A stretch of DNA of 34,996 bases. Origin: Candidatus Pelagibacter sp. (GTDB lineage: Bacteria > Pseudomonadota > Alphaproteobacteria > Pelagibacterales > Pelagibacteraceae). Numbering within the stretch: the first letter of the stretch is position 1; every line of letters starts with the position of its first letter. Below are positions 17,468 to 25,020 of this stretch, piece after piece. The notes beneath the pieces are model-generated. The model saw only the letters and a program-made list of their open reading frames with translations, made no database searches and had not been told where the DNA came from. The stretch lies in assembly GCA_002689925.1 (NCBI GenBank), contig NZIO01000059.1, positions 7,448-42,443 of the forward strand, given 5' to 3'. Made by a program: the position numbers and the translations under genes.

Positions 17468-17704
17468 TTATTTGTTATGCGAACCATCACAAAATGGCTG
17501 ATTGTTAGTTTGCTTGCAAGCGCAAAAAAACATTTTTTTTGTTTCTTCAGCTTTATATATAATAGGATTAAACTCTGAATCTTTGTGAGATCCATCACAA
17601 AAAGGTTGTTTTTTGCTTAAACCACATGAACACCATGCATAATTTTTTCCTTTTACTACTTCTATTGCAATTGCTCCATTTCCTGCTTTTTGTCCTCTAA
17701 TCAT
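17468..17704 (-). CDS. Double CDGSH iron-sulfur domain protein
   Basis: A 78-residue soluble protein with two complete 2Fe-2S CDGSH sites, each with three Cys and one His: Cys25, Cys27, Cys36, His40, and Cys61, Cys63, Cys72, His76. This is the usual tandem architecture of bacterial mitoNEET-related proteins, which are thought to transfer clusters or electrons. The start is supported by a strong GGAG five bases upstream of the ATG. It is the first gene of the minus-strand redox unit. The exact partner is unknown. Confidence 0.92.
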   Translation of the reverse strand: MIRGQKAGNGAIAIEVVKGKNYAWCSCGLSKKQPFCDGSHKDSEFNPIIYKAEETKKMFFCACKQTNNQPFCDGSHNK

Positions 17705-17709
17705 TTTTA

Positions 17710-17713
17710 CTCC
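17710..17713 (-). promoter_or_regulatory. Shine-Dalgarno site for the CDGSH gene
   Basis: GGAG on the minus strand, with a 5-base spacer to the ATG at 17704. It supports that start and contrasts with many genes here that lack a clear ribosome site. Confidence 0.6.
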
Positions 17714-17767
17714 ATTTATTTTATTAACTTTATTGACTTCTATATAAGAATTTTGAAGAAGATAGAA

Positions 17768-18436
17768 TTAGATAATTTTAAGCAGTTCTTCTAAATTGTT
17801 AATAACATATTTTGGTTTATAACTTAATTTATCAAACACTTTATTAAAGCGATTCACCCAAACAGCATTATAACCAAAAACTCCTCCACCAGAAACATCC
17901 CAAGTATTTGAACTCATAAAACAAATATTTTCAGATTTACAGTTGTATTTTTTTATTGGAATTTCGTACACTTTTGAATCAGGTTTATAAACACCAACTG
18001 ATTCAATAGAAAAAATATCATCAAAATAATTTTGAATATTATTGCTTTCTACCAATCCTTTTAGAAGATCAGGAGTTCCATTGGACAGAATTGATATTTT
18101 AATTTTTTTTTCTTTAAGTCCATTTAAGCATTTTTTAACCTCGGGGTAGGGACTAAGTTTTTTATATAAATCTAAAAGTTCACTTCTCATTTCCTTTTTA
18201 ATTTTGAAACTTTCCATAGTGTGATCTAAAGAGTCTTCGGTAATTTCCCAGAAGTTTTTATGTTTTTTCATAATACTTCTTAACCATGTATATTCAAGTT
18301 GAGTAGTTCTCCAAGCATTTGCAAAACCCTCCCATTTACTTCCAAGTTTTTCTTTACATTTTGCTGCTGCTGAATTTACATCAAATAGAGTGCCATATGC
18401 ATCGAACACACAAGCTTTAACATTTTCTATTTTCAT
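17768..18436 (-). CDS. Haloacid dehalogenase, type II (HAD superfamily)
   Basis: A 222-residue HAD hydrolase of the L-2-haloacid dehalogenase group, which hydrolyses 2-haloalkanoic acids through an aspartyl ester. All of the family's active-site positions can be seen: nucleophile Asp12 (FDAYGTLFD), Thr16, Arg43, Ser118-Asn119, Lys151, Tyr157 and the SSNTWD motif (Ser175, Asn177, Asp180). The cap domain lies between about 20 and 95. The start overlaps the stop of the upstream hydrolase gene (ATGA). The conserved set makes real dehalogenase activity plausible, although the natural substrate is not shown. Confidence 0.9.
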   Translation of the reverse strand: MKIENVKACVFDAYGTLFDVNSAAAKCKEKLGSKWEGFANAWRTTQLEYTWLRSIMKKHKNFWEITEDSLDHTMESFKIKKEMRSELLDLYKKLSPYPEVKKCLNGLKEKKIKISILSNGTPDLLKGLVESNNIQNYFDDIFSIESVGVYKPDSKVYEIPIKKYNCKSENICFMSSNTWDVSGGGVFGYNAVWVNRFNKVFDKLSYKPKYVINNLEELLKII

Positions 18437-19497
18437 AATAAGTCTTCTATTTTTTTAACTTCACCAATTTTAAATATAACGGCATCTTCTTTTTTAAACC
18501 CATATTTTTCTGCACTTGCTTTAAACCGAACAGGTGGTTCCATTATCGGTTCAAGAGATAATACAACTGTTCCCCAGTGCATGCCAATCACTTTCTTACT
18601 TTTTAAATCCTGTCCAATATTTAATGCTTCCTCAGGATTTGTATGGTAAATAGATTTATCTTTTTTGGGCGCCATAGGATAAAAATTATAGGCTCCAATA
18701 TTAATAAAAGTTAAATCAATAGGGCCGTACTTTTCTCCAAGTTCTTTATAAATATTTCCATAACCCGTATCACTAGCAAATAATATTTTTTTATTTTTAT
18801 ATTCTATTATGAAATTGCCCCATAATGTTTTATTAGTGTCCCATAAACTTCTTTTTGACCAGTGAACCGCAGGAACAAAAGTAATTTTTAAATCATTTAC
18901 TTTTATTTTATCATACCAATCCATTTCATTTACATTTTTAAAACCATTTTTTGTAAAATATTTTCCAAGCTTAAGTGGAGCTAAAACTTTTGCTTCTTTG
19001 AAAGGAAATCTTTGTATTGTTCTGGTACTTAAGTGGTCATAGTGATTGTGTGTTAGTAAAAATAAATTTACCTTAGGTATTTCTTTAAGACTTATTGCAG
19101 GATCTACAAATCTTTTAGGACCAAAGATTAAAGGTCCCATATTTTTTTCAAAAACAGGATCAGTAATTATAGTAGTATTTCCTAGTTTGATTAAAAATGT
19201 AGCATGCCCTATCCAAGCAACATAATCTTCATCCTTATATTTTTTAAGATTCTCCAAAACTTCTTTTTTGTTAATAATATGATCAGCAGGGATACTCATA
19301 TTAAGTTTCTTTTTTTCTTCTTTAAAAACTTTAAAGCTCCAATTAAAAGAAGAGTCTCGTACTGGAGAGCCCTCAGGATTTCTAAAGGTACCGTCAGGCA
19401 AATGATGATAAGGTAAATCTTTCATAGTTTTTGCAAAAGTATTATAGTTTAATGAAAATATAATAATCAATAAGGATATTAATAATTTTATTTTCAT
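18433..19497 (-). CDS. Exported metallo-beta-lactamase-fold hydrolase (NAPE-PLD / UlaG-like)
   Basis: A zinc hydrolase of the Lactamase_B_2 type with a signal peptide (MKIKLLISLLIIIFSLNYNTFA), 354 residues from the ATG. The metal motif HNHYDH (His150, His152, Asp154, His155 from this start) and the GHATFLIKLGNTTIITDP strand are typical of NAPE-PLD-like proteins. Later ligands lie in FASDTGYG and GMHWGT. A GTG two codons upstream is possible, but the ATG gives the better signal peptide. The ATG shares bases with the divergent rsmE start (CATG). It overlaps the downstream dehalogenase gene. A periplasmic phosphodiesterase or lipid hydrolase is possible; the substrate is unknown. Confidence 0.9.
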   Translation of the reverse strand: MKIKLLISLLIIIFSLNYNTFAKTMKDLPYHHLPDGTFRNPEGSPVRDSSFNWSFKVFKEEKKKLNMSIPADHIINKKEVLENLKKYKDEDYVAWIGHATFLIKLGNTTIITDPVFEKNMGPLIFGPKRFVDPAISLKEIPKVNLFLLTHNHYDHLSTRTIQRFPFKEAKVLAPLKLGKYFTKNGFKNVNEMDWYDKIKVNDLKITFVPAVHWSKRSLWDTNKTLWGNFIIEYKNKKILFASDTGYGNIYKELGEKYGPIDLTFINIGAYNFYPMAPKKDKSIYHTNPEEALNIGQDLKSKKVIGMHWGTVVLSLEPIMEPPVRFKASAEKYGFKKEDAVIFKIGEVKKIEDLL

Positions 19498-20209
19498 GGA
19501 CACAAAAATAAGACTATATTTTTATGATAAGATTAAAAGTGATTTAGTGGCACAGCTAAATAAGGAGCAATCTCACTATATAAAGAATGTAATGAGATTA
19601 AAAGTTGGTGATAGTTTTTTAATTTTTAATATTCAGGGAGAGTGGCAAGTAGTTATTAAAAATTTTGAAAGTAAAAAAGTTTTTATAAAAGTTCTAGACA
19701 AACTTAGAAACGAAGCAGTCAGTAAAAATTTATGGTTAGCATTTTCTCCAATTAGACAAAATTTACTTAATTTTATGATTCAAAAAACAACTGAGTTGGG
19801 TGTAGAAAACTTTATACCAATAATTTCCGAAAGATCTATTACCAAAGAATTAAATACAGAAAGAATGAAAAAAATTTTCATAGAATCTAGCGAACAATCA
19901 AATAGATTGAATGTTCCAAAAATTATAAGTCCAATTAAATTAAAAAATTTTTTATTAGAATTTCCAAAAAATGGCACATTAATATTTTGTGATTTAAATT
20001 CATCAAAAAATGATTTGAATAAAATTTTATTAAGAAAAAAACAAGGTCCTATTTGCGTATTAATTGGTCCAGAAGGAGACTTTACTGAAAAAGAAAGAAA
20101 ATATATTCTCTCATTTGATCAATCTCACTCAATATCACTAGGTCAAAATATTTTGAGAACTGAAACTGCGGCTATTGCTGCAGTCAGTATTGTTAGCTTT
20201 CAACTATAA
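19496..20209 (+). CDS. rsmE: 16S rRNA (uracil1498-N3)-methyltransferase RsmE
   Basis: SPOUT-fold methyltransferase acting on U1498 of 16S rRNA. It is 237 residues long. The N-terminal PUA-like part contains HYIKNVMRLKVGD (27-39). The knot domain has KTTELGV (97-103), GPEGDFTEKE (191-200) and LGQNILRTETAAIAA (215-229), which bind SAM. No in-frame ATG or other strong start exists immediately upstream, so the start at 19496 overlaps the divergent hydrolase start. It is followed by a 118-base gap and then the oxidase cluster. Confidence 0.95.
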   Translation: MDTKIRLYFYDKIKSDLVAQLNKEQSHYIKNVMRLKVGDSFLIFNIQGEWQVVIKNFESKKVFIKVLDKLRNEAVSKNLWLAFSPIRQNLLNFMIQKTTELGVENFIPIISERSITKELNTERMKKIFIESSEQSNRLNVPKIISPIKLKNFLLEFPKNGTLIFCDLNSSKNDLNKILLRKKQGPICVLIGPEGDFTEKERKYILSFDQSHSISLGQNILRTETAAIAAVSIVSFQL

Positions 20210-20327
20210 ATTTAAAAATAGTAACAGTTTTAGCATGCTAAAATGTCGCAAAATTATATTATTATATGCATTATTACATATTTATTGTAAAAAGCTGTTA
20301 ATAAATTAATTAAAAAAAATTTTAAAT
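20210..20327. promoter_or_regulatory. Intergenic region upstream of the oxidase cluster
   Basis: The longest gap in the window, 118 bases. It holds a perfect 16-base palindrome near its rsmE side and otherwise AT-rich sequence. A TTGTAA at 20285-20290 followed by AT-rich sequence could be part of a promoter for the downstream cluster, but no -35/-10 pair stands out. I see no RNA gene and no hairpin followed by a U-run. Confidence 0.4.
20228..20243. repeat. Perfect 16-base palindrome TTTTAGCATGCTAAAA
   Basis: A self-complementary 16-mer lying 19 bases after the rsmE stop and 84 bases before the first gene of the oxidase cluster. It could be an operator for a dimeric regulator or part of an rsmE transcript end. 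The lack of a loop and of a following T-run argues against a classical terminator. Confidence 0.5.
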
Positions 20328-20588
20328 ATGAATACTTCTTACGTACTATTATCAGGAATAATTATTTTTTTGGTGTTGTTTATTTATTTTTCTATATTTT
20401 CTGTTTCTTTAAGAATGGAAAAACAACAAGAGGATAGAGAAATTTCTATTAAGCGTAAGACTAAAGCTTGGAGCTGGAGAAATTTAATTGATGGAAAAAA
20501 TCCGAATGTAAGTTTAATGGATTTAGGGAATCATCTTTTAATAATTGGCATAGTTTTATTAGCAATCTTAATAATAAAAAATGCTTAA
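20328..20588 (+). CDS. Small membrane protein of unknown function at the head of the oxidase cluster
   Basis: An 86-residue protein I do not recognise. It has a hydrophobic N-terminal segment (about 5-28) and a hydrophobic C-terminal segment (about 68-84). They flank a charged loop (KQQEDREISIKRKTKAWSWR, around 33-52). This gives two predicted membrane spans with a roughly 40-residue loop. It starts 84 bases after the palindrome and ends 27 bases before coxB on the same strand, so it is probably co-transcribed with the oxidase. A role as an accessory subunit or assembly factor is inference from position only. No clear ribosome site is seen. Confidence 0.62.
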   Translation: MNTSYVLLSGIIIFLVLFIYFSIFSVSLRMEKQQEDREISIKRKTKAWSWRNLIDGKNPNVSLMDLGNHLLIIGIVLLAILIIKNA

Positions 20589-20615
20589 AATAATAATGAT
20601 TAGAAAAAAATTAAA

Positions 20616-21452
20616 ATGTTTGTAGCAATAATTCTTATTTTGATAACTGTTGGCTCAGTAGTGTTTCATTTTTGGTCGCCTTGGTGGTGGACACCTATTG
20701 CATCCAATTGGGGTGGAATGGATGATACAATTATTTTGACATTCTGGATCACAGGAGCAGTGTTTGTTGCTATATGTTTATTTTTAGCATATTGCGTTTG
20801 GCGATATAGATATAGAGAAGATAGAGTAGCAGAATATAAGCCAGAAGATAAAAAAATAGAATTTAGATTAACTGCTTTAACAACACTAGGAATTATAGCG
20901 CTATTAGCACCAGGACTTTTAGTTTGGAAAAACTACGTAAGTGTTCCTGAAAATGCATTAAAAATTGAAGTAGTTGCCTACCAATGGGGATGGAAATACA
21001 GACTACCAGGTGAAGATGGGGTTTTAGGCAAAACAAGTATAAAATTTATAAATGACGATAATCCATATGGATTAATTTTAGATGATCCAAATGGAAAAGA
21101 TGATCTTATCGTAGATAGTGATGAACTTCATTTACAGATAGATGTACCTGTAAAATTTGAATTAAGAGCGCTAGATGTGCTTCACAATTTTTATGTTCCA
21201 CAGTTTAGAGGAAAAATGGACATGGTTCCTGGTACGGTGACTTTTTATTGGTTAACCCCTACTAGAGAAGGGGATTTTGAAGTGCTATGTGCTGAGTTTT
21301 GTGGAACAGGGCATTATGCTATGAGGGGGAGAGTTATTGTAGATGATGAGGAAAAATATAATATTTGGTTAGCTGAGCAAGTTACATTTGAGAATATGCT
21401 TGCTAAAAACCAAGAACAAAAAACAGAAATAAAATTAGTAAAAAAAAATTAA
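20616..21452 (+). CDS. coxB: Cytochrome c oxidase subunit II (CuA subunit)
   Basis: Carries the CuA centre that accepts electrons from cytochrome c in the periplasm. It is 278 residues long: two membrane helices (about 36-60 and 85-104), then the cupredoxin domain. The CuA ligands are complete: His190, Cys225, Glu227 (backbone), Cys229, His233 and Met236 (CAEFCGTGHYAM). The aromatic YQWGW patch at 122-126 marks the electron entry site. The protein stops shortly after the CuA domain, so no cytochrome c domain is fused. The N-terminal SPWWWTPIASNWG stretch resembles CoxM-type subunit II proteins. Short gaps link it to the small membrane protein upstream and coxA downstream. Confidence 0.95.
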   Translation: MFVAIILILITVGSVVFHFWSPWWWTPIASNWGGMDDTIILTFWITGAVFVAICLFLAYCVWRYRYREDRVAEYKPEDKKIEFRLTALTTLGIIALLAPGLLVWKNYVSVPENALKIEVVAYQWGWKYRLPGEDGVLGKTSIKFINDDNPYGLILDDPNGKDDLIVDSDELHLQIDVPVKFELRALDVLHNFYVPQFRGKMDMVPGTVTFYWLTPTREGDFEVLCAEFCGTGHYAMRGRVIVDDEEKYNIWLAEQVTFENMLAKNQEQKTEIKLVKKN

Positions 21453-21455
21453 TAT

Positions 21456-21460
21456 AGGAG
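21456..21460 (+). promoter_or_regulatory. Shine-Dalgarno site for coxA
   Basis: AGGAG with a 6-base A-rich spacer to the ATG at 21467. It is one of the strongest ribosome sites in the window and fits high expression of the catalytic subunit. Confidence 0.7.
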
Positions 21461-21466
21461 AAAAAA

Positions 21467-23305
21467 ATGTCGGATGATAATGATTATAAAATAGAAACAA
21501 AGTCAGATACAGTAGCAGATAGTTCAAATGATGGATATACATCAACAGCAGAAGTTGACCAACTTCCTCCAGCAGAATTACCAGATCAAGAACTCTACCA
21601 TTCTCATAGTTGGTGGACTACTTATGTGTTTTCACAAGATGCCAAATATATTGGTGTTCAATATGCTTTGACAGCAGTAGGAACAGGTTTATTAGGTTTG
21701 GTTCTTTCATGGTTAATGAGAATTCAGCTAGCTTTTCCAGGCTTGGGTCTTTTAGATCCTGCCTCTTATTATCAGTTTGTAACAATGCATGGAATGATAA
21801 TGGTAGTTTATCTTTTAACAGCTTTATTTTTAGGGGGTTTTGGAAATTACTTAATACCATTAATGTGTGGATCAAGAGATATGGCATTCCCTTATGTAAA
21901 CATGCTCAGTTATTGGATGTTTGTTGTTGCTGTACTCGTATTACTTTCAAGTTTTTTTGTACCAGGAGGTCCAACTGGAGCAGGATGGACGTTATATCCT
22001 CCTCAAGCAATTACATCTGGAACACCAGGAAGCAACCTAGGAATTGTACTAATGTTAATATCTTTAATATTGTTCGTGGCAGGCTTTACGATGGGAGGCT
22101 TAAATTACATAATTACTGTCTTGCAGCTTCGTGCACGTGGAATGACTTTAATGAGATTACCTTTAACAATCTGGGGAATTTTTACTGCAACTGTTTTAGC
22201 GCTATTAGCTTTCCCAGCGCTTTTAGTTGGCTGCTTAATGATGACTTTAGATAATATGTTGGGAACAAGTTTCTTTATGCCTGCAATGATTTCGATGGGA
22301 GAAACGCTGTCTTATGATGGAGGAAGCCCAATTTTATTTCAACATCTTTTTTGGTTTTTTGGTCATCCAGAAGTTTATATTGTAGCATTACCTGCTTTTG
22401 GAATAGTTTCAGATTTAATATCTATTCACTCACGAAAAAATATTTTTGGTTATAGAATGATGGTATGGGCTATAGTTGGTATAGGAGCTTTAAGCTTTTT
22501 TGTTTGGGCCCACCACATGTATGTCAGTGGAATGAACCCTTGGTTTGGATTCTTTTTTGCTACCACAACTTTAATTATTGCCGTACCTACAGCAATTAAA
22601 GTTTATAATTGGGTTTTAACAATTTGGAGAGGAAATGTTCATTTAACTTTACCAATGTTATTTTCTTTAGCTTTTATAGTAACTTTTTTAAACGGAGGAT
22701 TGACTGGTCTATTTTTAGGAAATGTAACAGTTGATGTTCCTCTGTCAGATACTTATTTCGTTGTAGCTCATTTTCATATGGTAATGGGAATTGCACCACT
22801 TCTAGTAGTATTTGGAGCAATATACCACTGGTATCCTTTGATAACTGGAAGAATGTTAGATGAAACTATGGGTAAAATACATTTTTGGATAACTTTTGTT
22901 GGATCTTATGCAATTTATTTTCCAATGCATTACCAAGGATTTATTGGTGTTCCAAGAAGATATTTTGAAATATATGATAGTCCATATATAGAGACGTCTA
23001 CAGTAAGTTTAAATATTTTTATAACTATTGCAGCTTTAGTTGTTGGTGCTGCACAGTTATTATTTTTATATAATCTTATCACCAGCACAAAATTGGGTAA
23101 AAAGTCAGAAAGAAATCCTTGGAAAGCAAACTCTTTGGAGTGGCTTACTCCAAAGATGCCACCTGAGCATGGTAATTGGGGAGAAGAGCTTCCAAAAGTA
23201 TATCGTTGGCCTTATGATTACAGTGTGCCTGGTGCAGACAAAGATTATATTACCCAAACCACACCTCCAAGCCAGGTAATGACAGCAAAAGTTGAAAAAA
23301 CATGA
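21467..23305 (+). CDS. coxA: Cytochrome c oxidase subunit I
   Basis: Catalytic heme-copper subunit that reduces oxygen and pumps protons, with about twelve membrane helices in 612 residues. Ligands: low-spin heme His108 and His437, CuB His300, His349 and His350, high-spin heme His435. The His300-Tyr304 pair in GHPEVY would form the cross-link. Glu302, the D-channel entry Asp138, Asn127 and Asn145, and the K-channel Thr375 and Lys378 are all present, so it is an A1-type pumping enzyme. An acidic N-terminal extension of about 45 residues precedes the first helix. As I remember the families, it is closest to the CoxN type, not the usual alphaproteobacterial CtaD. It overlaps the next gene by four bases. 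Confidence 0.96.
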   Translation: MSDDNDYKIETKSDTVADSSNDGYTSTAEVDQLPPAELPDQELYHSHSWWTTYVFSQDAKYIGVQYALTAVGTGLLGLVLSWLMRIQLAFPGLGLLDPASYYQFVTMHGMIMVVYLLTALFLGGFGNYLIPLMCGSRDMAFPYVNMLSYWMFVVAVLVLLSSFFVPGGPTGAGWTLYPPQAITSGTPGSNLGIVLMLISLILFVAGFTMGGLNYIITVLQLRARGMTLMRLPLTIWGIFTATVLALLAFPALLVGCLMMTLDNMLGTSFFMPAMISMGETLSYDGGSPILFQHLFWFFGHPEVYIVALPAFGIVSDLISIHSRKNIFGYRMMVWAIVGIGALSFFVWAHHMYVSGMNPWFGFFFATTTLIIAVPTAIKVYNWVLTIWRGNVHLTLPMLFSLAFIVTFLNGGLTGLFLGNVTVDVPLSDTYFVVAHFHMVMGIAPLLVVFGAIYHWYPLITGRMLDETMGKIHFWITFVGSYAIYFPMHYQGFIGVPRRYFEIYDSPYIETSTVSLNIFITIAALVVGAAQLLFLYNLITSTKLGKKSERNPWKANSLEWLTPKMPPEHGNWGEELPKVYRWPYDYSVPGADKDYITQTTPPSQVMTAKVEKT

Positions 23306-23934
23306 AAAAAAAAGAAAGTATATTTCAACTACTAACACAAAAACCTTGGGAAAATGATCAGTCTCAAAAAGATAATGTTCACGAGGGTAAAACTTTAGAT
23401 CTAACAAAATACAAATTAGGTTTGAGAACATTAATGGTAGTAAGTTCTGTTATCTTTTCTTTATTCATTGTCACTTATTCTGACAGAATGTTAGTGCACG
23501 ATTGGAGAAATATGCCAGAGCCTCTACTTCTTTGGGTTAATACATTTATTTTAATTTTTAGTAGTATAGCTTTTTATTTTACTCAAAAATCATTCAAAAA
23601 AAATGAAAATGAAAAAACAAAGAATGGTTTATATTTAATAGGTTTTTTGGCATATTCTTTTTTAATAGGTCAATTGTTGGTTTGGTATCAACTTATGAAT
23701 TCAGGGTATTATGCTACCACAAATGTAGCTAACGCCTTTTTTTATCTTTTCACTACCCTCCATGGCCTCCATTTAATTGGCGGTCTGTATTTTTGGGGCA
23801 ACACAACATCTAAATTTTTAAAAGGAAATTATAGAATTTCTAAGATGCAACATATGTTAGAACTTTGTGGAATTTACTGGCACTTTCTTCTTTTTGTTTG
23901 GCTTGTATTATTTGGTTTAATGTTGTTTACATAA
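23302..23934 (+). CDS. Cytochrome c oxidase subunit III-like protein, first copy
   Basis: A 210-residue membrane protein with about five hydrophobic segments after a charged N-terminal tail of some 38 residues. Subunit III signatures are TTLHGLHLIGG (around 151-161) and YWHFLLFVWLVLF near the C-terminus. The Asp usual in WHFVDxVW is replaced here by Leu. A GQLLVWYQLMNSG stretch matches the helix that normally carries the GQ-x3-W motif. The start overlaps coxA (ATGA). It differs strongly from the second subunit III that follows, so the two are paralogues and not a split gene. The pair resembles CoxO/CoxP. Confidence 0.87.
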   Translation: MKKKESIFQLLTQKPWENDQSQKDNVHEGKTLDLTKYKLGLRTLMVVSSVIFSLFIVTYSDRMLVHDWRNMPEPLLLWVNTFILIFSSIAFYFTQKSFKKNENEKTKNGLYLIGFLAYSFLIGQLLVWYQLMNSGYYATTNVANAFFYLFTTLHGLHLIGGLYFWGNTTSKFLKGNYRISKMQHMLELCGIYWHFLLFVWLVLFGLMLFT

Positions 23935-23939
23935 TAAAT

Positions 23940-23944
23940 AAGGA
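23940..23944 (+). promoter_or_regulatory. Shine-Dalgarno site for the second subunit III gene
   Basis: AAGGA with a 5-base spacer to the ATG at 23950. It supports independent initiation at this gene and the chosen start. Confidence 0.55.
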
Positions 23945-23949
23945 AAAAT

Positions 23950-24654
23950 ATGGAAAAATTAGCTTTAGATAAACTACCAAAAGGTTGGAAAAGTGTTTCT
24001 AGTGATTTAGGGTCTGATCAAACTGCATTCAAAGGTGTTCAATGGGGGAAAGGCATGATGTGGCTCTTTCTTTTAAGTGATACATTTATTTTTAGTTGTT
24101 TCCTGATTTCCTATATGAAAGGTAGAGGGTCTACGGTTATTGATTGGCCAAATCCAAGTGAGGTTTTTGCTCTTCATGTAGGACATGTGCCTGTGCCTTT
24201 ATTATTAATAGCGATCATGACATTTGTTCTTATAACAAGCAGTGGAACTATGGCGTTAGCTGTAAAGTATGGATACGAAAAAAATAGAAAATTGTGTGGA
24301 TACCTTATATTAGCTACTGCTATAGGTGGCCTTACATTTGTTGGTATGCAAGCATTTGAGTGGACTAAATTAATTTCTGAAGGTGTTAGACCCTGGGAAA
24401 ACCCTTTTGGAGCACCACAATTTGGATCTTACTTTTTTATGATTACTGGCTTTCATGGCACACACGTTTCTATTGGGGTTATTTTTTTATTTATTTATGC
24501 AAGAAAAGTTTTAAAAGGAGACTTTGACACTGGAAAAAAAGGCTTTTTTACTTCTATGAAATCAGATTATGTTGCAATAGAGATTCTAGGTCTTTATTGG
24601 CATTTTGTAGACTTAGTATGGGTTTTTATTTTTGCATTTTTTTATTTATGGTAA
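23950..24654 (+). CDS. Cytochrome c oxidase subunit III, second copy
   Basis: A 234-residue membrane protein with about five spans. It has the canonical subunit III blocks: FEWTKLISEG (around 146-155), TGFHGTHVSIG (about 168-178) and LYWHFVDLVWVFIFAFFYLW at the C-terminus, where the conserved Asp is kept. This makes it the more typical of the two subunit III proteins here. Subunit III stabilises the catalytic subunit and supports proton uptake. It is followed after 8 bases by subunit IV. Confidence 0.92.
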   Translation: MEKLALDKLPKGWKSVSSDLGSDQTAFKGVQWGKGMMWLFLLSDTFIFSCFLISYMKGRGSTVIDWPNPSEVFALHVGHVPVPLLLIAIMTFVLITSSGTMALAVKYGYEKNRKLCGYLILATAIGGLTFVGMQAFEWTKLISEGVRPWENPFGAPQFGSYFFMITGFHGTHVSIGVIFLFIYARKVLKGDFDTGKKGFFTSMKSDYVAIEILGLYWHFVDLVWVFIFAFFYLW

Positions 24655-24662
24655 ACTAAATT

Positions 24663-24995
24663 ATGGATGAAATTAAAAAAGAAAATAACGAAACACATAA
24701 AATAGGAATTTATCTTTGGATTTGGGGTTTATTATTCGTCCTTAGTTTTTTTTCTTATATGGTCGACTGGTATCAATTTCAGGGAATGCTTAGATGGTCA
24801 TTAATATTATTTTTTATGTTTTTAAAAGCAGGATTAATAATGGCTTTTTTTATGCATTTGTTTTGGGAGCGCTATACTTTAGTTAATGTACTTTTGTGGC
24901 CAATGACGGCTATCGCTTGTTTTGTTATATTAATGGTTGCAGAGGCTGAATATACAGTATTTACGAGATTTGTTTTTTTTGTATTAGGCAGCTAA
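24663..24995 (+). CDS. Cytochrome c oxidase subunit IV, prokaryotic type
   Basis: A 110-residue protein with three predicted membrane helices (about 15-35, 43-68 and 75-95). The middle span carries the LKAGLIMAFFMHL segment typical of bacterial subunit IV, a small structural subunit. Its position directly after subunit III fits. It is the last structural subunit before the assembly genes, 25 bases ahead of ctaB. Confidence 0.87.
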   Translation: MDEIKKENNETHKIGIYLWIWGLLFVLSFFSYMVDWYQFQGMLRWSLILFFMFLKAGLIMAFFMHLFWERYTLVNVLLWPMTAIACFVILMVAEAEYTVFTRFVFFVLGS

Positions 24996-25020
24996 AATAT
25001 TTACATATAAATTATATAAA

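Noticed and set aside
19498-19503. GTG start for the metallo-beta-lactamase-fold hydrolase
   Set aside because: The ATG two codons later gives a normal signal peptide, and the GTG would only deepen the overlap with rsmE.
21610-22254. Long plus-strand reading frame inside coxA (214 codons)
   Set aside because: It lies wholly within coxA in another frame, and its translation is Cys/Asn/Arg-rich without any recognisable domain, whereas the coxA frame carries all heme and copper ligands.
23105-23431. Minus-strand frame spanning the coxA/subunit III junction
   Set aside because: Antisense to two well-supported membrane protein genes; no start context or domain.
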